Of a DNA stretch of 64,000 bases, positions 12,148 through 22,669 are shown piece after piece. The notes under the pieces are model-generated. The model did no database searches. It was given only the letters and a program-made list of their open reading frames with translations, and was not told where the DNA came from. A program made the position numbers and the translations under genes. Source of the stretch: Nelumbo lutea (taxonomy: Eukaryota > Streptophyta > Magnoliopsida > Proteales > Nelumbonaceae); the NCBI GenBank assembly GCA_022828595.1, contig JAKGHH010000007.1, positions 38,998,356 through 39,062,355 of the forward strand, given 5' to 3'. Numbering within the stretch: position 1 is the stretch's first letter; each line of letters begins with the position of its first letter.

Positions 12148-14235
12148 GAGATAAGCAATTCAACCTCTGAAGTTTGGTTTGAAAATATTGCACAAAACCT
12201 CTACATTTGGAATAATTTCAAATGGGACAATTAGGGGGTATTTTATAATATGAATATTTGTTTTTGAAATTGCAACATTAGCGAAAAAACAAAAATATGT
12301 TCTTGAATTCTATTTTCGTTTTGAAAGACAAAAACAAATTGGTTTCTAGAGAACTTACCAGATTGTCACAAGGTAAGCTTGTGTAGTAGAAGATACTTGT
12401 GTGGTGTTCAGGCTTATACGACCAAGACAAGCCTCTTATGTTGTAAGGGCTATGTGTCAATCTGTTGAATGGCTCCTAAATTCAGTGGCATAGGATCACC
12501 TCAGTTCACATGGTCGAGGCTCTTGTGTATGTCATTTTCGATCCATGGGATGTGCCACTTATGTGCCAAAGGGGGACTGTGCGATCTTGATGTGCTAGGT
12601 AAGTGTTAGGCCTTTGAATACACTCGTGTGTTTGGACAACGAGATAGCTCGATCAACTTAGACACAGGGCTGACATGGCATAGAGACACACTTAAGCCAA
12701 ACCCATATGTAAAGCTTCCATTTCATGTATGTGGCACAATGCTAGTCCATGCACCGCCATCGTGAGCAATTATGTGCTCATGAAGAACCTTGGTATATAG
12801 CCATTAATCAAGGCAGCCCCACAAGGGATGTTGGTCTCTAGTGCTAAGGCCAGGCATTCAAGTAGATCAGCCACCTCTACTCAATGATGAGGACATTTAG
12901 TTTTTGGAGGTTTGATCACTTCTCTATAAGTCATATCGGTAGAATTTATGATGTTGGTTTATGTGGGTGTACCGAATCCTGCCCGTGGATTGACGTCAAA
13001 TTCACGGGTAGGATGTTGGTTTATGGGGGGCTACTAATACATTACGAGGGGATGCAAATCAGAATTCCGAGGTAGTCAAAAAAATCCCTCTCAAGACTGA
13101 TTGACTTGCAACACGTGTCTAAGATATTGGGACATTTATTTCACTATCCATTGACACCTTTGATGTACATGGTATGATGCTGCGCCCTTCTGGCCTTCTC
13201 TTATGTTAGCCCATAGATTTCTTAACTCCCATTACCAAGGATTATAGAGTTTACAAAAGATCTGAAACTCTTTTACTATGGGGCTTTGGTGCATCTTTTT
13301 GCATGGTCTTTCAGCTGTTTACAAGTTGAGTAGACTGAAATTTGATTTATTTTTGTTTGGTACGTGGAAGATTTAATTACCAAAAGACGGAATATCAAAA
13401 AGACACAAGAAGCCCATTTTAGGTTGATTTCAGGAAGTTTCGAATGAAGCTTTTCATGTCTTTCGTGTTTTAATCTCGCGCAGGAAGACCTGGAAAGACA
13501 CACATATGCTAAACAGTCTTCAGGCTGCCCGAATCTTATATAAAAAACTCAATACATCTTTTGACCATCAAAGCTACAAGATCTTCTATAATTTTATAGG
13601 CATATGGTTATTCGTATTTGCATGAAGAAGAATAGTTATAATATATCATTTTACGAGAGTAAAAGTATGGTATGAATCCACCAAAAGAGGTGAGAGTATT
13701 TGCTTGAGGGAGGAGGAATCTTAGAGTTACGTCTGGTTTTGGAAAAAGTGCATCATGAATAATTGAATATAGACAAAATTGTGAGTTCAATTTTCACCTA
13801 CTTGTTTCTTATAAAAAAAAGAAAAAGTTATTATAGATATTCTTGGCAAATCCCCATATGAATCTCCATATCTCCTACCAACGCAGCTCTATATAATAGG
13901 CTATATGGGTTAACAGTAAGTATCCACGCATGTGTTGAGAGTTTCGATTCAGCTTTCATTGAATTGATTTCATTCAGCGGCTTTAAAGAAGTTACAAAAA
14001 TCAATTTTAGAAAAAATCTGATTTATTAATTTACAAATATAGCTTTTAGTTTTTTCGTGTGAGGTCCACTAGAAGCCGCTAAGCCGTTACAAATAAGTAT
14101 TATATGGGTTCTTCTTAGTACATCAACTTAGCTAAGTCTCATGAGGGCATTACTTATCCACCTCATTATTTTGTATTTTGTATTATTCATCAGAATCGGT
14201 GCCAAATTTCGATTTATAGAAGTTGTTGGATTACT
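12148..14235. other. Intergenic DNA with a TGACGTCA-centred inverted repeat
   Basis: No gene is supported; all reading frames are short and unlike known proteins. At 12976-13014 an imperfect inverted repeat (arms about 15 bases, ATCCTGCCCGTG against CACGGGTAGGAT) surrounds TGACGTCA, the core bound by bZIP factors. Confidence 0.4.
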
Positions 14236-14440
14236 TGAACCACCTCTTAGGGGCTGTTTGGCAACGGCTGAAGTGGCTGAGTGGCTTTTGTTCTATTAGA
14301 TTATTATACCTTCTAAATATTTTATTATCATGTGACTATTTTATGTCTTAAAAAGACAAAACAATATCAATCAGTCAGCTATTTAGCAGTCGACTACATT
14401 CATATCTGCTTCCAATCAGGGTGCAGAATTACTAGATGTG
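14236..14440. repeat. Dispersed repeat, copy 2 of the 4168-4325 family
   Basis: It shares block order with 4168-4325, from GAACCACCTCTTA to GCAGAATTACTAGAT. No TIR or coding sequence is visible and the class is unknown. Confidence 0.5.
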
Positions 14441-14602
14441 GCTCATGAGCATTTCTGTAATGGTGGGTGGCTTTAATAAGGGCGCCCTCACAAATGGGCC
14501 ATTGTTAAGGCATATGATAATAGTAGGTTGTAAAGTAAAACTTTCTTACCTTAATATGAAAATATGTGATATTAATTTTGCTGATGTGGCAATTAAGTCC
14601 TT

Positions 14603-14702
14603 TAGGCTCAATTTGGAAGAAGTATAAATACAAATGTATCGAGTGCAAAACCTTGTATTTTATATTATTTTGTATATATTTATGTATTTATACTTTGCTA
14701 CA
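14603..14702. repeat. Dispersed repeat, copy 2 of the 2868-2962 family
   Basis: It starts GGCTCAATTTGGAAGAAGTA and contains the same TATTTTATATTATTTT run. It is probably a MITE fragment. Confidence 0.45.
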
Positions 14703-14793
14703 CAAAAGTACATCATGAGCTCTTGGGTTTGATACGACAGGATGATTGGGATCCACTGTTCAGTGGCCCCCACATTGAGGCTTAACTGGTTAA

Positions 14794-15089
14794 GGTTATA
14801 TTTGAAAGTATTGCCATTTCTACTAGAAACACTTCCGTTTGAAATGTTTTGGCATAATCAATACAAATGGTGAAAGATACATTTTTTATTTGATGTTTTG
14901 AGTTGATTGATACAAATTATTGTTCTCATCTATAATGTGAAATATGGCTTGGGGAGCATGATGATTGCATTACATACAACTTTTCTGATTGAAGTAATTG
15001 TTATATGTGATGTGACAATATATTTTTAGTCAATTTGCATTGATCAATCTAAAACGTTTTAGGTAGAAATATTATTATCAAACACAACC
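14794..15089. mobile_element. 296-bp Tourist-like MITE with TAA duplication
   Basis: The left end is GGTTATATTTGAAAGTATT and the right-end reverse complement is GGTTGTGTTTGATAATAAT. Inner pairing continues through the FTCTAC / AAACGTTTTAG-type blocks (TTTCTAC on both arms). TAA flanks the element at 14791-14793 and 15090-15092, matching the TWA target of PIF/Harbinger MITEs. Confidence 0.6.
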
Positions 15090-15104
15090 TAAGACCTGGT
15101 TAGA

Positions 15105-15265
15105 GAGTTTAAACATGCTGCTTTGGGCTTTGTATGATGGGATCCACCCCAAAAAGCCTACAATTAATGTTTGATAAAAGTGGGGGAACCCCAACTGACT
15201 GATTACCAGCCGAAAAAAAGTCATGTTGTAGCAGATCAGCATCACTTCCAAACGGACCCCAATGG
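15105..15265. repeat. Dispersed repeat, copy 2 of the 6810-6931 family
   Basis: It shares GGCTTTGTA, GGGGAACCC-like and GCAGATCAGC blocks with 6810-6931. No coding sequence is present. Confidence 0.4.
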
Positions 15266-15307
15266 CCGCAAAAACCAGCTTAAAAGTTCTTCTGCAATTT
15301 GTTAACT

Positions 15308-15560
15308 ATGCTGTATTTGGTTGCAGTGCAAATTTATTTATACTGATGCAAAACTATGGCATTGCAAATGTTTTGGGTGTAAATCTTAATTTATTTTTGT
15401 TTCAAATTTTAGGATTACAATACAAATGAAGTAAAATAAGACCTAAATCAGAATAAACTAAAATTCAAAATAAAATTAAACCAAATTTTACATTTTTTTA
15501 TTTACACTCCCATGCATTTATACTAATACAAATAAAATTATACTGCAACCAAACACAACC
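15308..15560. mobile_element. About 253-bp MITE, copy 2 of the 3284-3544 family
   Basis: Ends are TGCTGTATTTGGTTGCAGT and, in reverse complement on the right, GGTTGTGTTTGGTTGCAGT. The internal sequence tracks copy 1 (for example TGTAAAT followed by TTATTTTTGTTT). It lies about 310 bp upstream of the TATA box of the methyltransferase-like gene, so it may sit in or near the promoter. Confidence 0.6.
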
Positions 15561-15872
15561 TTAAATATCTTTTCAGCGAATTTGCTTTCATGAAAGCAAT
15601 TAGCAAGCAGAATATGGGCCCTAATTCCCAACAAGTTTTACGGCCCACAAAATGACACCAGAAGACTAAAGTGGACCTCGGGTCCATACCGTTGGATTTA
15701 TTGTTAATTCAACATCAACTTTCGTCTTGTCCCTTTCGAACAATTACCCATGCAATTTCTTCAAATTACAAAAAAAGCCCTGCACTGCTACGCGGCAACG
15801 CAGGCCTCGTGTCACATTCGTAATTTCTTATAATTTGAGGGTCAGTTTAACAAAAAATCTTACCCACTCAGA

Positions 15873-15880
15873 TATAAATA
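15873..15880 (+). promoter_or_regulatory. TATA box of the methyltransferase-like gene
   Basis: TATAAATA lies about 350 bp upstream of the main ATG. A pyrimidine-rich leader (TTCTCCGTTTCTTCTTCTC) begins about 30 bp downstream, the usual position and composition of a plant 5' UTR. This predicts transcription starting near 15905-15912. Confidence 0.6.
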
Positions 15881-15954
15881 CCTCAAATCGACACGGACTT
15901 ATCGTTCATCTTCTCCGTTTCTTCTTCTCTTCGTCTCCTCCTCTGCAACACCAA

Positions 15955-15960
15955 ATGTAG
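15955..15960 (+). promoter_or_regulatory. Minimal AUG-stop uORF
   Basis: ATGTAG is the first ATG in the predicted 5' UTR and consists of a start codon followed directly by a stop. Such minimal uORFs can stall ribosomes; the known plant example is the AUG-UAA of the boron transporter gene NIP5;1. The context (C at -3) is weak, so leaky scanning is likely. Function here is inferred. Confidence 0.4.
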
Positions 15961-15988
15961 TTCCGGTAATCGATTCAGATTCTCCAAA

Positions 15989-16114
15989 ATGGCCCGATTC
16001 CGGCACGTTCGTTACCCGAAACGCATCCCATTACGTGTCTGGCTTCATTTCCAAAAGTCTCAAGGTCTACTTGTGGGTGGAAATCACACCTCCTGCAGGT
16101 TCTGTACTCGCTAA
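15989..16114 (+). CDS. 41-codon upstream ORF in the 5' UTR
   Basis: The ORF starts in a strong context (AAAATGG) and encodes a basic 41-residue peptide beginning MARFRHVRYPKRIP, ending TAA at 16112-16114. Its stop lies 114 nt before the main ATG, which would allow reinitiation. A GT at 16099-16100 (CAG before it) and an AG at 16216-16217 (CTTCAG) could define a 119-bp intron. If that were spliced, the uORF would lose its own stop, run past the main ATG in another frame and end at 16294-16296. I cannot show that the peptide is conserved. Confidence 0.4.
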   Translation: MARFRHVRYPKRIPLRVWLHFQKSQGLLVGGNHTSCRFCTR

Positions 16115-16228
16115 AACCCTAATCCTCTCAGTCTGGTTGTTCCTTCTCTTTCGATTTTTCTCCCCCAAAAGGAAAATTTGATCCTTCTAGGGAAAACCCT
16201 CTTGTTCTCTGCTTCAGTTTCTTCAACA

Positions 16229-17098
16229 ATGGCGTTAAAGCTCTTCAAGCTTCAGCTTATCTACCACAACTTCTCTTACAAGAGCTTGATTCTTAGAATG
16301 TTCCTCTTGTCCATCGCTGTGGCGGCAATCCCATGTTTCAATCTCGTCAATACAATTGACGTATGCGATTCCTCCTGGACGATCGAGACCGTCAAGCTCC
16401 GAATGAACGTTTCAGATCTGGAGGCCGGGTTCCGAGAGCTAATGACGGCGAACTGGCTCGTCGAAGCCAACAAAGCTCTCTCGATTGGCCGTGATTCCGC
16501 GAGGGCGGTTATGGTAATGAAGAGATTGGGTTTCGCTGATGCCATTGGCGTTTACAGATCTTGCTCGTCCCTGTTCCGGCGAGGTGGGATTTACGGGCTG
16601 CAATTCGGTGACGGGTTGTTCGATTTCGTGTTCTCGACGGAGATGATCGACGGGGTTCGGGTCCCGGCGAGGTTGGTTTTGGAGATGGAGAGGGTGCTGA
16701 GGCCGGGAGGTGTTGGCGTCGTGATGCGACGGCTTTCCGGCAGCTTCCCTGCAACGGCGGTAATGAAGGCCGCCGCTCCGGTAGGCTCGTTCCTCAGATC
16801 CTCAGACGTTGTCGGTGTCCGTACGATAAACTGTACGGTCATGATTGTCTTTAAGAAGAGAGATGGAGATAGCAGTGATGACATGATTGAGCAGAAAGCG
16901 CGTCTGATCTCTCCCAGCACTACCGGTTCAGTACAGGCGAAGAGTGTGAAGGATAACACATTTACCAAAATGACCCCGGATTTGAAAGGAAATTACATTG
17001 GTTCTCCTATTTCTGCAGCCTTGAAGTTAAAGAGGCGATATTTAAGCAAGGCACCCTTTGTTCGTAGCAGATCTGGACGAACGAAGAGCGTCGGTTGA
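16229..17098 (+). CDS. Membrane-anchored SAM-dependent methyltransferase-like protein (289 aa)
   Basis: This is the only intact host-type gene in the window. The start is the first ATG of the open frame, in strong context (CAACAATGG); the frame extends upstream only through non-ATG codons. Residues about 20-40 form a hydrophobic helix (FLLSIAVAAIP region), suggesting a signal anchor with the rest outside the cytosol or in the lumen. Residues about 82-100 (ALSIGRDSARAVMVMKRLG) sit where class I methyltransferases have the glycine-rich SAM loop, but the usual GxGxG is reduced to IGRDS. Then come FDFVFSTEMID and LEMERVLRPGGVGVVM, the typical motifs of Methyltransf_11 proteins. The C-terminal 70 residues are basic and low in structure. 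The coding region is GC-richer than its surroundings and has no intron. It resembles plant SAM-methyltransferase superfamily proteins of unknown substrate; the altered loop leaves activity open. Confidence 0.82.
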   Translation: MALKLFKLQLIYHNFSYKSLILRMFLLSIAVAAIPCFNLVNTIDVCDSSWTIETVKLRMNVSDLEAGFRELMTANWLVEANKALSIGRDSARAVMVMKRLGFADAIGVYRSCSSLFRRGGIYGLQFGDGLFDFVFSTEMIDGVRVPARLVLEMERVLRPGGVGVVMRRLSGSFPATAVMKAAAPVGSFLRSSDVVGVRTINCTVMIVFKKRDGDSSDDMIEQKARLISPSTTGSVQAKSVKDNTFTKMTPDLKGNYIGSPISAALKLKRRYLSKAPFVRSRSGRTKSVG

Positions 17099-17176
17099 GG
17101 GCTTGTTTGGTAATTATGCAGCCGTACTGCTGGCTGCTGCTGTTGTGCGCCTTGCGCTGTCGACTAGCTTTCATGA

Positions 17177-17182
17177 AATAAA
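17177..17182 (+). terminator. AATAAA polyadenylation signal
   Basis: AATAAA lies 79 nt after the stop codon of the methyltransferase-like gene, a usual distance for a plant near-upstream element. The exact cleavage site cannot be read from sequence. Confidence 0.5.
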
Positions 17183-17882
17183 ACCGGTGGGGTCATTGAC
17201 ACGTGGTTAACATCCAGCTATTGAAAACACGTGCGGTAATGCCCTCGCTGTCGTTGTGTTGTTCATGTTTGTACTATTGGGCTCATTTGCACGTGGATGC
17301 CAGCTCTGCTGTTTTAGACACGTGTCATACTGCTTGCCCGTTTGTTGTTGTTGTTGGATTAGAATGTATTAGAGTAAGCTACACGCCTAAAGGATAGATT
17401 ACACGTGAAATCGTAGCATGTGGGTTTGTGGAATATCGAATCCATGAGTTGTTTTGCTTGTTGCTCCAATTGGAATATCAAATGTGTACGGTTGGTAGAA
17501 ATCGTAGCATGTGGGTTTGTCTTTGTGGGTTTATTGTAGTGAAGTGCCGGCTTGGGCTTTCTAGCCCTTAACTTGCTTTGCTATTGTCCGAAAAGCTTTG
17601 GATGGGTACCTTTACAGCGGCATTTTCGTGCTATATCCCCGGTCATTTTTTTTAAATTTAGGCATGTGTCAATTTTTAAGAAATTTTTATTAAAACCCAC
17701 AACTTATTACTACAGTATAATCCTCCACCATTTAGACATGTGGTTTTTTCATTTTTTTGGAGAGTTGGACATGTGATATTTTCTAAGAAGTTGTTGCTAA
17801 AGTTCACAGTCCACTATCATCATTCACACACGTGGCATCCTATTAATTCAAGAAATAGGATTCAAAATGTGTGTAATTTCAT
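17183..17882. promoter_or_regulatory. Intergenic DNA with a cluster of six CACGTG G-boxes
   Basis: CACGTG occurs at 17200-17205, 17228-17233, 17290-17295, 17319-17324, 17402-17407 and 17829-17834. Five fall within 208 bp, and several carry flanks (ACACGTGG, GACACGTGT) that match ABA-response-element type bZIP/bHLH sites. No gene is seen directly downstream; a retrotransposon begins at 17883. The cluster may be a promoter cut off from its gene, or a 3' regulatory region of the methyltransferase-like gene. Confidence 0.4.
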
Positions 17883-19664
17883 TGAAGGGAAAGGAGATCC
17901 ATCATATTGATGGTCGAACCTTATAGGGAGGTTGGGTGAAATTTCAAAATTTTTCTTTTTTCATTTCGGGAATCTTATTCCATAAGTTAGAAAATTGCAT
18001 TTTCAATGTTCGTTTTTAAAACAAATCAAACCAGATCTGAAACTAAAAGGAAGCAAGTAGGAATATACCTGATACGGAATAACAGTAACTCCCAACGTAG
18101 GTGTTCATGCCCAAAAAGGTGAGCAAGACCCGCCTCCACTGGAGATGACAACTTATGGTGAGGCATGATCAACAAAGTGGTTCTTCAGCAAAACCTTAAT
18201 TCTTCAGCAAGAATCACACAAGGAACTAGTGAGCACAACTTTAGGTTGTTTCTTCTAGCAAGAAACAATATCAAGAACTATTATTGATCAGATCCAAAGG
18301 TGGAAATCGAACTAGGTAGGGGTGGAAAGAACTAGAGGAGAATTCTACAGATTGTTGAGCGCATGAAACTAGTGAATTCGCCCCTATTTATAGCCTTCTT
18401 TGGATCAGCTTCCTAATCCAATTAGGAAAGAGTTTCTTGATCCAAATCTAATATTTGGATTTGGACTCTTAAATGGATAAGACATCTTATCTTTTATCTA
18501 ATCTTAATCAGATTATAAACTAGAATTCGCCCATTTTTAATTAACTCACTTAAGCCCAGTTCGAAATGGGCTTTAGGCCCATTTAGTCACATAGCTCACT
18601 TTTCCTTTAAATGCCGGCTAGCTTAGTTCTCTTTGTATGGTGTGGGACCCTAGCATTGATCTACATATTATTCACATGGCTTTAACCCAGCCTTTGTTAC
18701 AAAGCCTAGCCAAATTCACTACAGAACACAGAGAACCCCTAGGTCTATCAATATGGGCTCTTAATGGGCCCAATATTTACACTGAATGGTCATTGGGTTC
18801 AACCACCTTATGAAGGCCCAAGGACTGTAGGCAGATACAAGATTAGCCCATCAGGTATAACCCTCAATGATCTTACACTTAACCTCTCAACCCATAATGA
18901 TCAAAAACTGCTCGACAAGAGAGAACCTCTCCCTCGGATGTAAGGTATAGTGTTGCACTCTCTACTAACATGGATCCCGGGAATTAAAACCTTTTGCAAA
19001 CATTTTGTGAAATTATAATATATATCTATATCTCTATATAAATATTTTGCAAAATAAATCTCAACAATTTGAAATCAAATGTCGATAGTTTAAGTTTCCA
19101 TTAGAGAGTGCATTCCCCGATCATTCGCTTTGTCTGGCAAAGGGGTTGATCCTGTCACTATGATCACCCACTCAGGTGAATTCTAGGACTACCCCAACAC
19201 ACCAAAGTTTTGACCCGGTTAAGGATCTCACTTATTGGCATATCAAAGACAGTCCAATCCGACACATAGTGCAGTACCTTAACCAAGTCTAGGGGTTAGG
19301 TGTAACATTTCAATTTTGCCCATCTGTCTCTAAGGTCCAGGGTAATACTGGAATTTGGTCTAATTCAGGGTTTCAAGAAAATCTACACTACATGTGATTT
19401 GGGTCTTACCCTAACAGTTGAGATAAGCCACCCCCAACCTTGTTAGCAGCACATCAGTGTCGGCCTTTGCAGGATAAATCTCCCCAGATCTATCCAACGA
19501 CTGTGAAGATTCTAAACTAACACAAGTCTCATTAGTGTCTAATTTAAGGGTATTACACAGAAACACACCAAAATAACATGAATCAATTATGTACTTTATT
19601 CATTTACAATAAATGTCAATAATTACATCAATCTGGTTGGAGCTAAGGGCATAACTGTCTAACA
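17883..19664 (-). repeat. 3' LTR of copia element 1
   Basis: On the plus strand it begins TGAAGGGAAAGGAGATCC and ends CTGTCTAACA, so on the element strand it has TG...CA ends. It aligns along its length with 25236-27008 with scattered mismatches and small indels (about 90-93% by eye, unevenly spread). CTATTTATAG at 18384-18393 is a palindromic TATA-like motif present in both LTRs. Confidence 0.88.
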
Positions 19665-19676
19665 ACTCCCACTTGC
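19665..19676 (-). other. Polypurine tract of copia element 1
   Basis: The reverse complement reads GCAAGTGGGAGT and abuts the 3' LTR start TGTTAGACAG, the usual plus-strand primer layout of copia elements. Confidence 0.7.
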
Positions 19677-20151
19677 ACTTAGGTCCAATCAGGTACAAGC
19701 CGGAGTCTCATACTTTCCACGTATTTCTCAAACACTTTCTGTGTCAGTGGCTTAGTTAATGGGTCTGCTACATTCTCCGTTTACACTACCTTTTGAATCT
19801 GGACGTCCCCTCTACCAACAATCTCCCGTAGTACATGGTACTTCCTCTCGATGTGCTTTGACTTCGAGTGGGCTCGTGGCTTCTTAGCTTGAGCAATGAC
19901 TCTAGTTTTGTCACACAATACTTCCTCTCAGTTGTGGAATTTGCGGTGGACCCCCATTTGTTGCTCTTCTAGATGATTGCACAGGACCCCATCATGAAGA
20001 TGTAACAAGATATAGACTCTATCATCTGGGTCTAACTGGAAATCGACATTAGTATACCCTGGATCTGTAGTGAACTACCATCGAATACCAGACAATACTC
20101 TTTTGTCCTTCAAAGGTATTTCAGAATGTGTTTCACAGCTGTCTAGTGCTC

Positions 20152-22640
20152 TTAACCTGTGTTAGATTGAAACCTACTTACCACACTCACTGCTTGAGCA
20201 ATGTTAAGCTGAGTGCACAGCATGACATACATGATGCTCCCTATAGCTGAAGCATAGGGAGTCTCTCTCATGCCTTCAATCTCCTTGGGAGTCTTGGGAG
20301 ACATGCCCTTAGAGAGAATGACTCCATGCCTGAAAGGAGCATTTTCTTTCTTAGAGTTCTCCATACTGTATCTTTTGACAATCTTGTCAATGTAAGTAGA
20401 TTGGGATAATCCTAGTATCTTCTTCGATCTATCTCTATAGAGTCGAAGTCCCAAGATGTAGGAGGCTTCTTCAAGATCTTTCATGGAGAATTGCTATGAA
20501 AGCCATACTTTCACCGTAGTTAACATTCCTACGTCATTCCCAATGAGTAGAATGTCATCTACATATAGAACCAGGAATGTAACCTTAACTCGCATTGTCT
20601 TTCTATTAACACAGGGCTCATCCGGATTCTGTTCAAAGTCAAACTATTTGACAATAGAGTCAAACCAGATGTTCTAGCTCTTAAAAGCTTGCTTAAGTTC
20701 ATATATGGATCGATTGAGTTTACACACCATGTGTTCTTGACCCGCAGCAATGAATTCTTGCGGTTGCTACATGTAGATATCTTTAATAAGATCTCCATTC
20801 AAGAACGCGGTTTTGATATCCATTTTCCAAATCCCGTAATCATGGTATGCTGCTATAGCTAGTAGGATCCTAATAGACTTAAGCATGGTTACTGGCGAAA
20901 AAGTTTCCTCATAGTCGATTCCCTCTTTCTAAGTGTACCCTTTCGCCACAAGGCGATCTTTATAGGTTTCAATGTTACCATCCGAGCCCTTCTTCCTCTT
21001 GTAAATCCACTTGCAACCAATTGTTTTCACCCCAAGGGGTGGGTTTATAAGAATCCATCGAGTCCATCTCGGCTTTCATGGCGTTTACCCACTTTAAGGA
21101 ATCCATGTCCAACATGTCTTCCGTATAAGTCACGGGATCTTTCTCATTGGTCATGGCTTCCACCAAATAACTTTCTTGGTCATAGCCATAACGAATTGGA
21201 GGCCTGGATACTCGGGTAGACATTCTAGGTTAGTTATTATTTAGAGCTTGTGAGACATCTCCCACTACCCCTGTGCCCTCCTCATCAAGAACAACTTCCT
21301 AATAAAGATTGTCCAAGATGTAATATTCCTCTAGGAAGTAGGCATTTCGATTGCAAAACACATTTTGCTCTTTTAGATCATAGAATAAGTAACCTACAAA
21401 GATTTTGGGGTAACCTACAAATAGGTAATGGCTGGTTTTGTGTTCTAATTTGTCAACACTTGTTTTTTTAACATGTGCCAGACACCCCCAAATCTTCAAG
21501 TGTCTCACACTTGGTTTCTAATCGGTCTATAACGTATATGGAGTCTTAGGAATGGATTTGGTTGGAACCTGATTCAGCACATAAATTGCAGTTTCTAATG
21601 CGAAACCCCAAAATGATATAGGCAACTCTGAGTGGACGAGAAGTGAAAGGACCATATCCAATAGAGTCTGATTTCTCCTATCTGATACATCGCTTAATTG
21701 TGGTGTTGCAAGAGGAGCTAGTTGTGATACAATCCCATTATCCTTCAAGTAGTCCTTGAATTCGTCGGAGAGATATTCGCCTCATCGATCTGATCGAATG
21801 GCCTTAATTTGTCTCCTCTACTGTTTCTCGACCTCTTGTCTGAACTCCTTGAACTTTTCAAAAGATTTAAACTTGTGTCTCATTAGGTACACGTAACCAT
21901 ATCGTGAGAAGTTATCGATAAATGTTATAAAATAAACGTGCTGGTTACGTGTCCTAATAATCATTGAACCACATACATCAGTATGTATAAGGTCAAGCGT
22001 GCTTGTAGATCTTTCAGGCTTACCTATAAATGGCCGTTTCGTTATCTTACCCTAAAGGCAATGTTCACAAGTTGAAAGATCTTCTACAGTTAGAAAACCC
22101 AAAGGGCCATCCTTTACCAACCTTGTGATACGATCTATATTAATGTGTCCAAGTCGATAATGCCATAGGCACGTGGGATTAACTGTATCACAAATTCTCT
22201 TCTTGGGGTTTATTTCTGACGTAGTTTCGGTTAAGTTTGTTTCCAGAAAATGATAGAGAACATAGAGACCATTCTCAAGTTCTCCATATGTGAGGAATTT
22301 GTTATTCTGTTTAATAGTAATCACATTACTAAACAAAATAGAATAACTATCTATGCACAATTTTGAAATTGAAATCAAATTTCTTCTATGTGTAGGTACA
22401 TAAAGACAATCTTTAAGTACAATAATTCATTCTCTGAAAACTAATTCTATAATTACTATGGCTGTAGCTGCAACTGTTGTAGAAGCCCCAAGTAGTGCGT
22501 AACTTCTCCGTCACTCAGTCTTTTGCTTGTCTTGAACCCCCACAATGTATTACATGCATGAGTAGAAGCCCTAGAGTCAATACACCAAGAAACAGAAGTG
22601 ACCAACAAATTATCTCTATGAAAAAAGATTCGAAATTACC
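20152..22640 (-). pseudogene. Broken copia pol: protease, integrase, reverse transcriptase, RNase H
   Basis: Reading leftwards, the protease region has D-S-R where D-S-G is expected (22570-22578). The pre-integrase zinc region includes CLWHYRLGHINIDRI (near 22150-22190), and integrase fragments follow at 21527-21748 and 21299-21508. Reverse transcriptase keeps an intact YVDD box at 20554-20565, followed by MKDLEEASYILGLRLYRD, and the RNase H start at 20152-20300 includes YASAIGSIMYVML. Frames are split by several stops and shifts, so no functional polyprotein is possible. In an intact element this polyprotein would cut, copy and integrate the element. Confidence 0.82.
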
Positions 22641-22669
22641 TTGCTTCTTAGTCTCTAGATATTGAGGAC

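Noticed and set aside
16178..16228. Longer start for the methyltransferase-like protein at 16178
   Set aside because: The codon there is TTG; the first ATG in frame, in strong context, is 16229.
16276..16968. Minus-strand open frames across the methyltransferase-like gene
   Set aside because: Antisense shadows of a GC-rich coding region with no family motifs.
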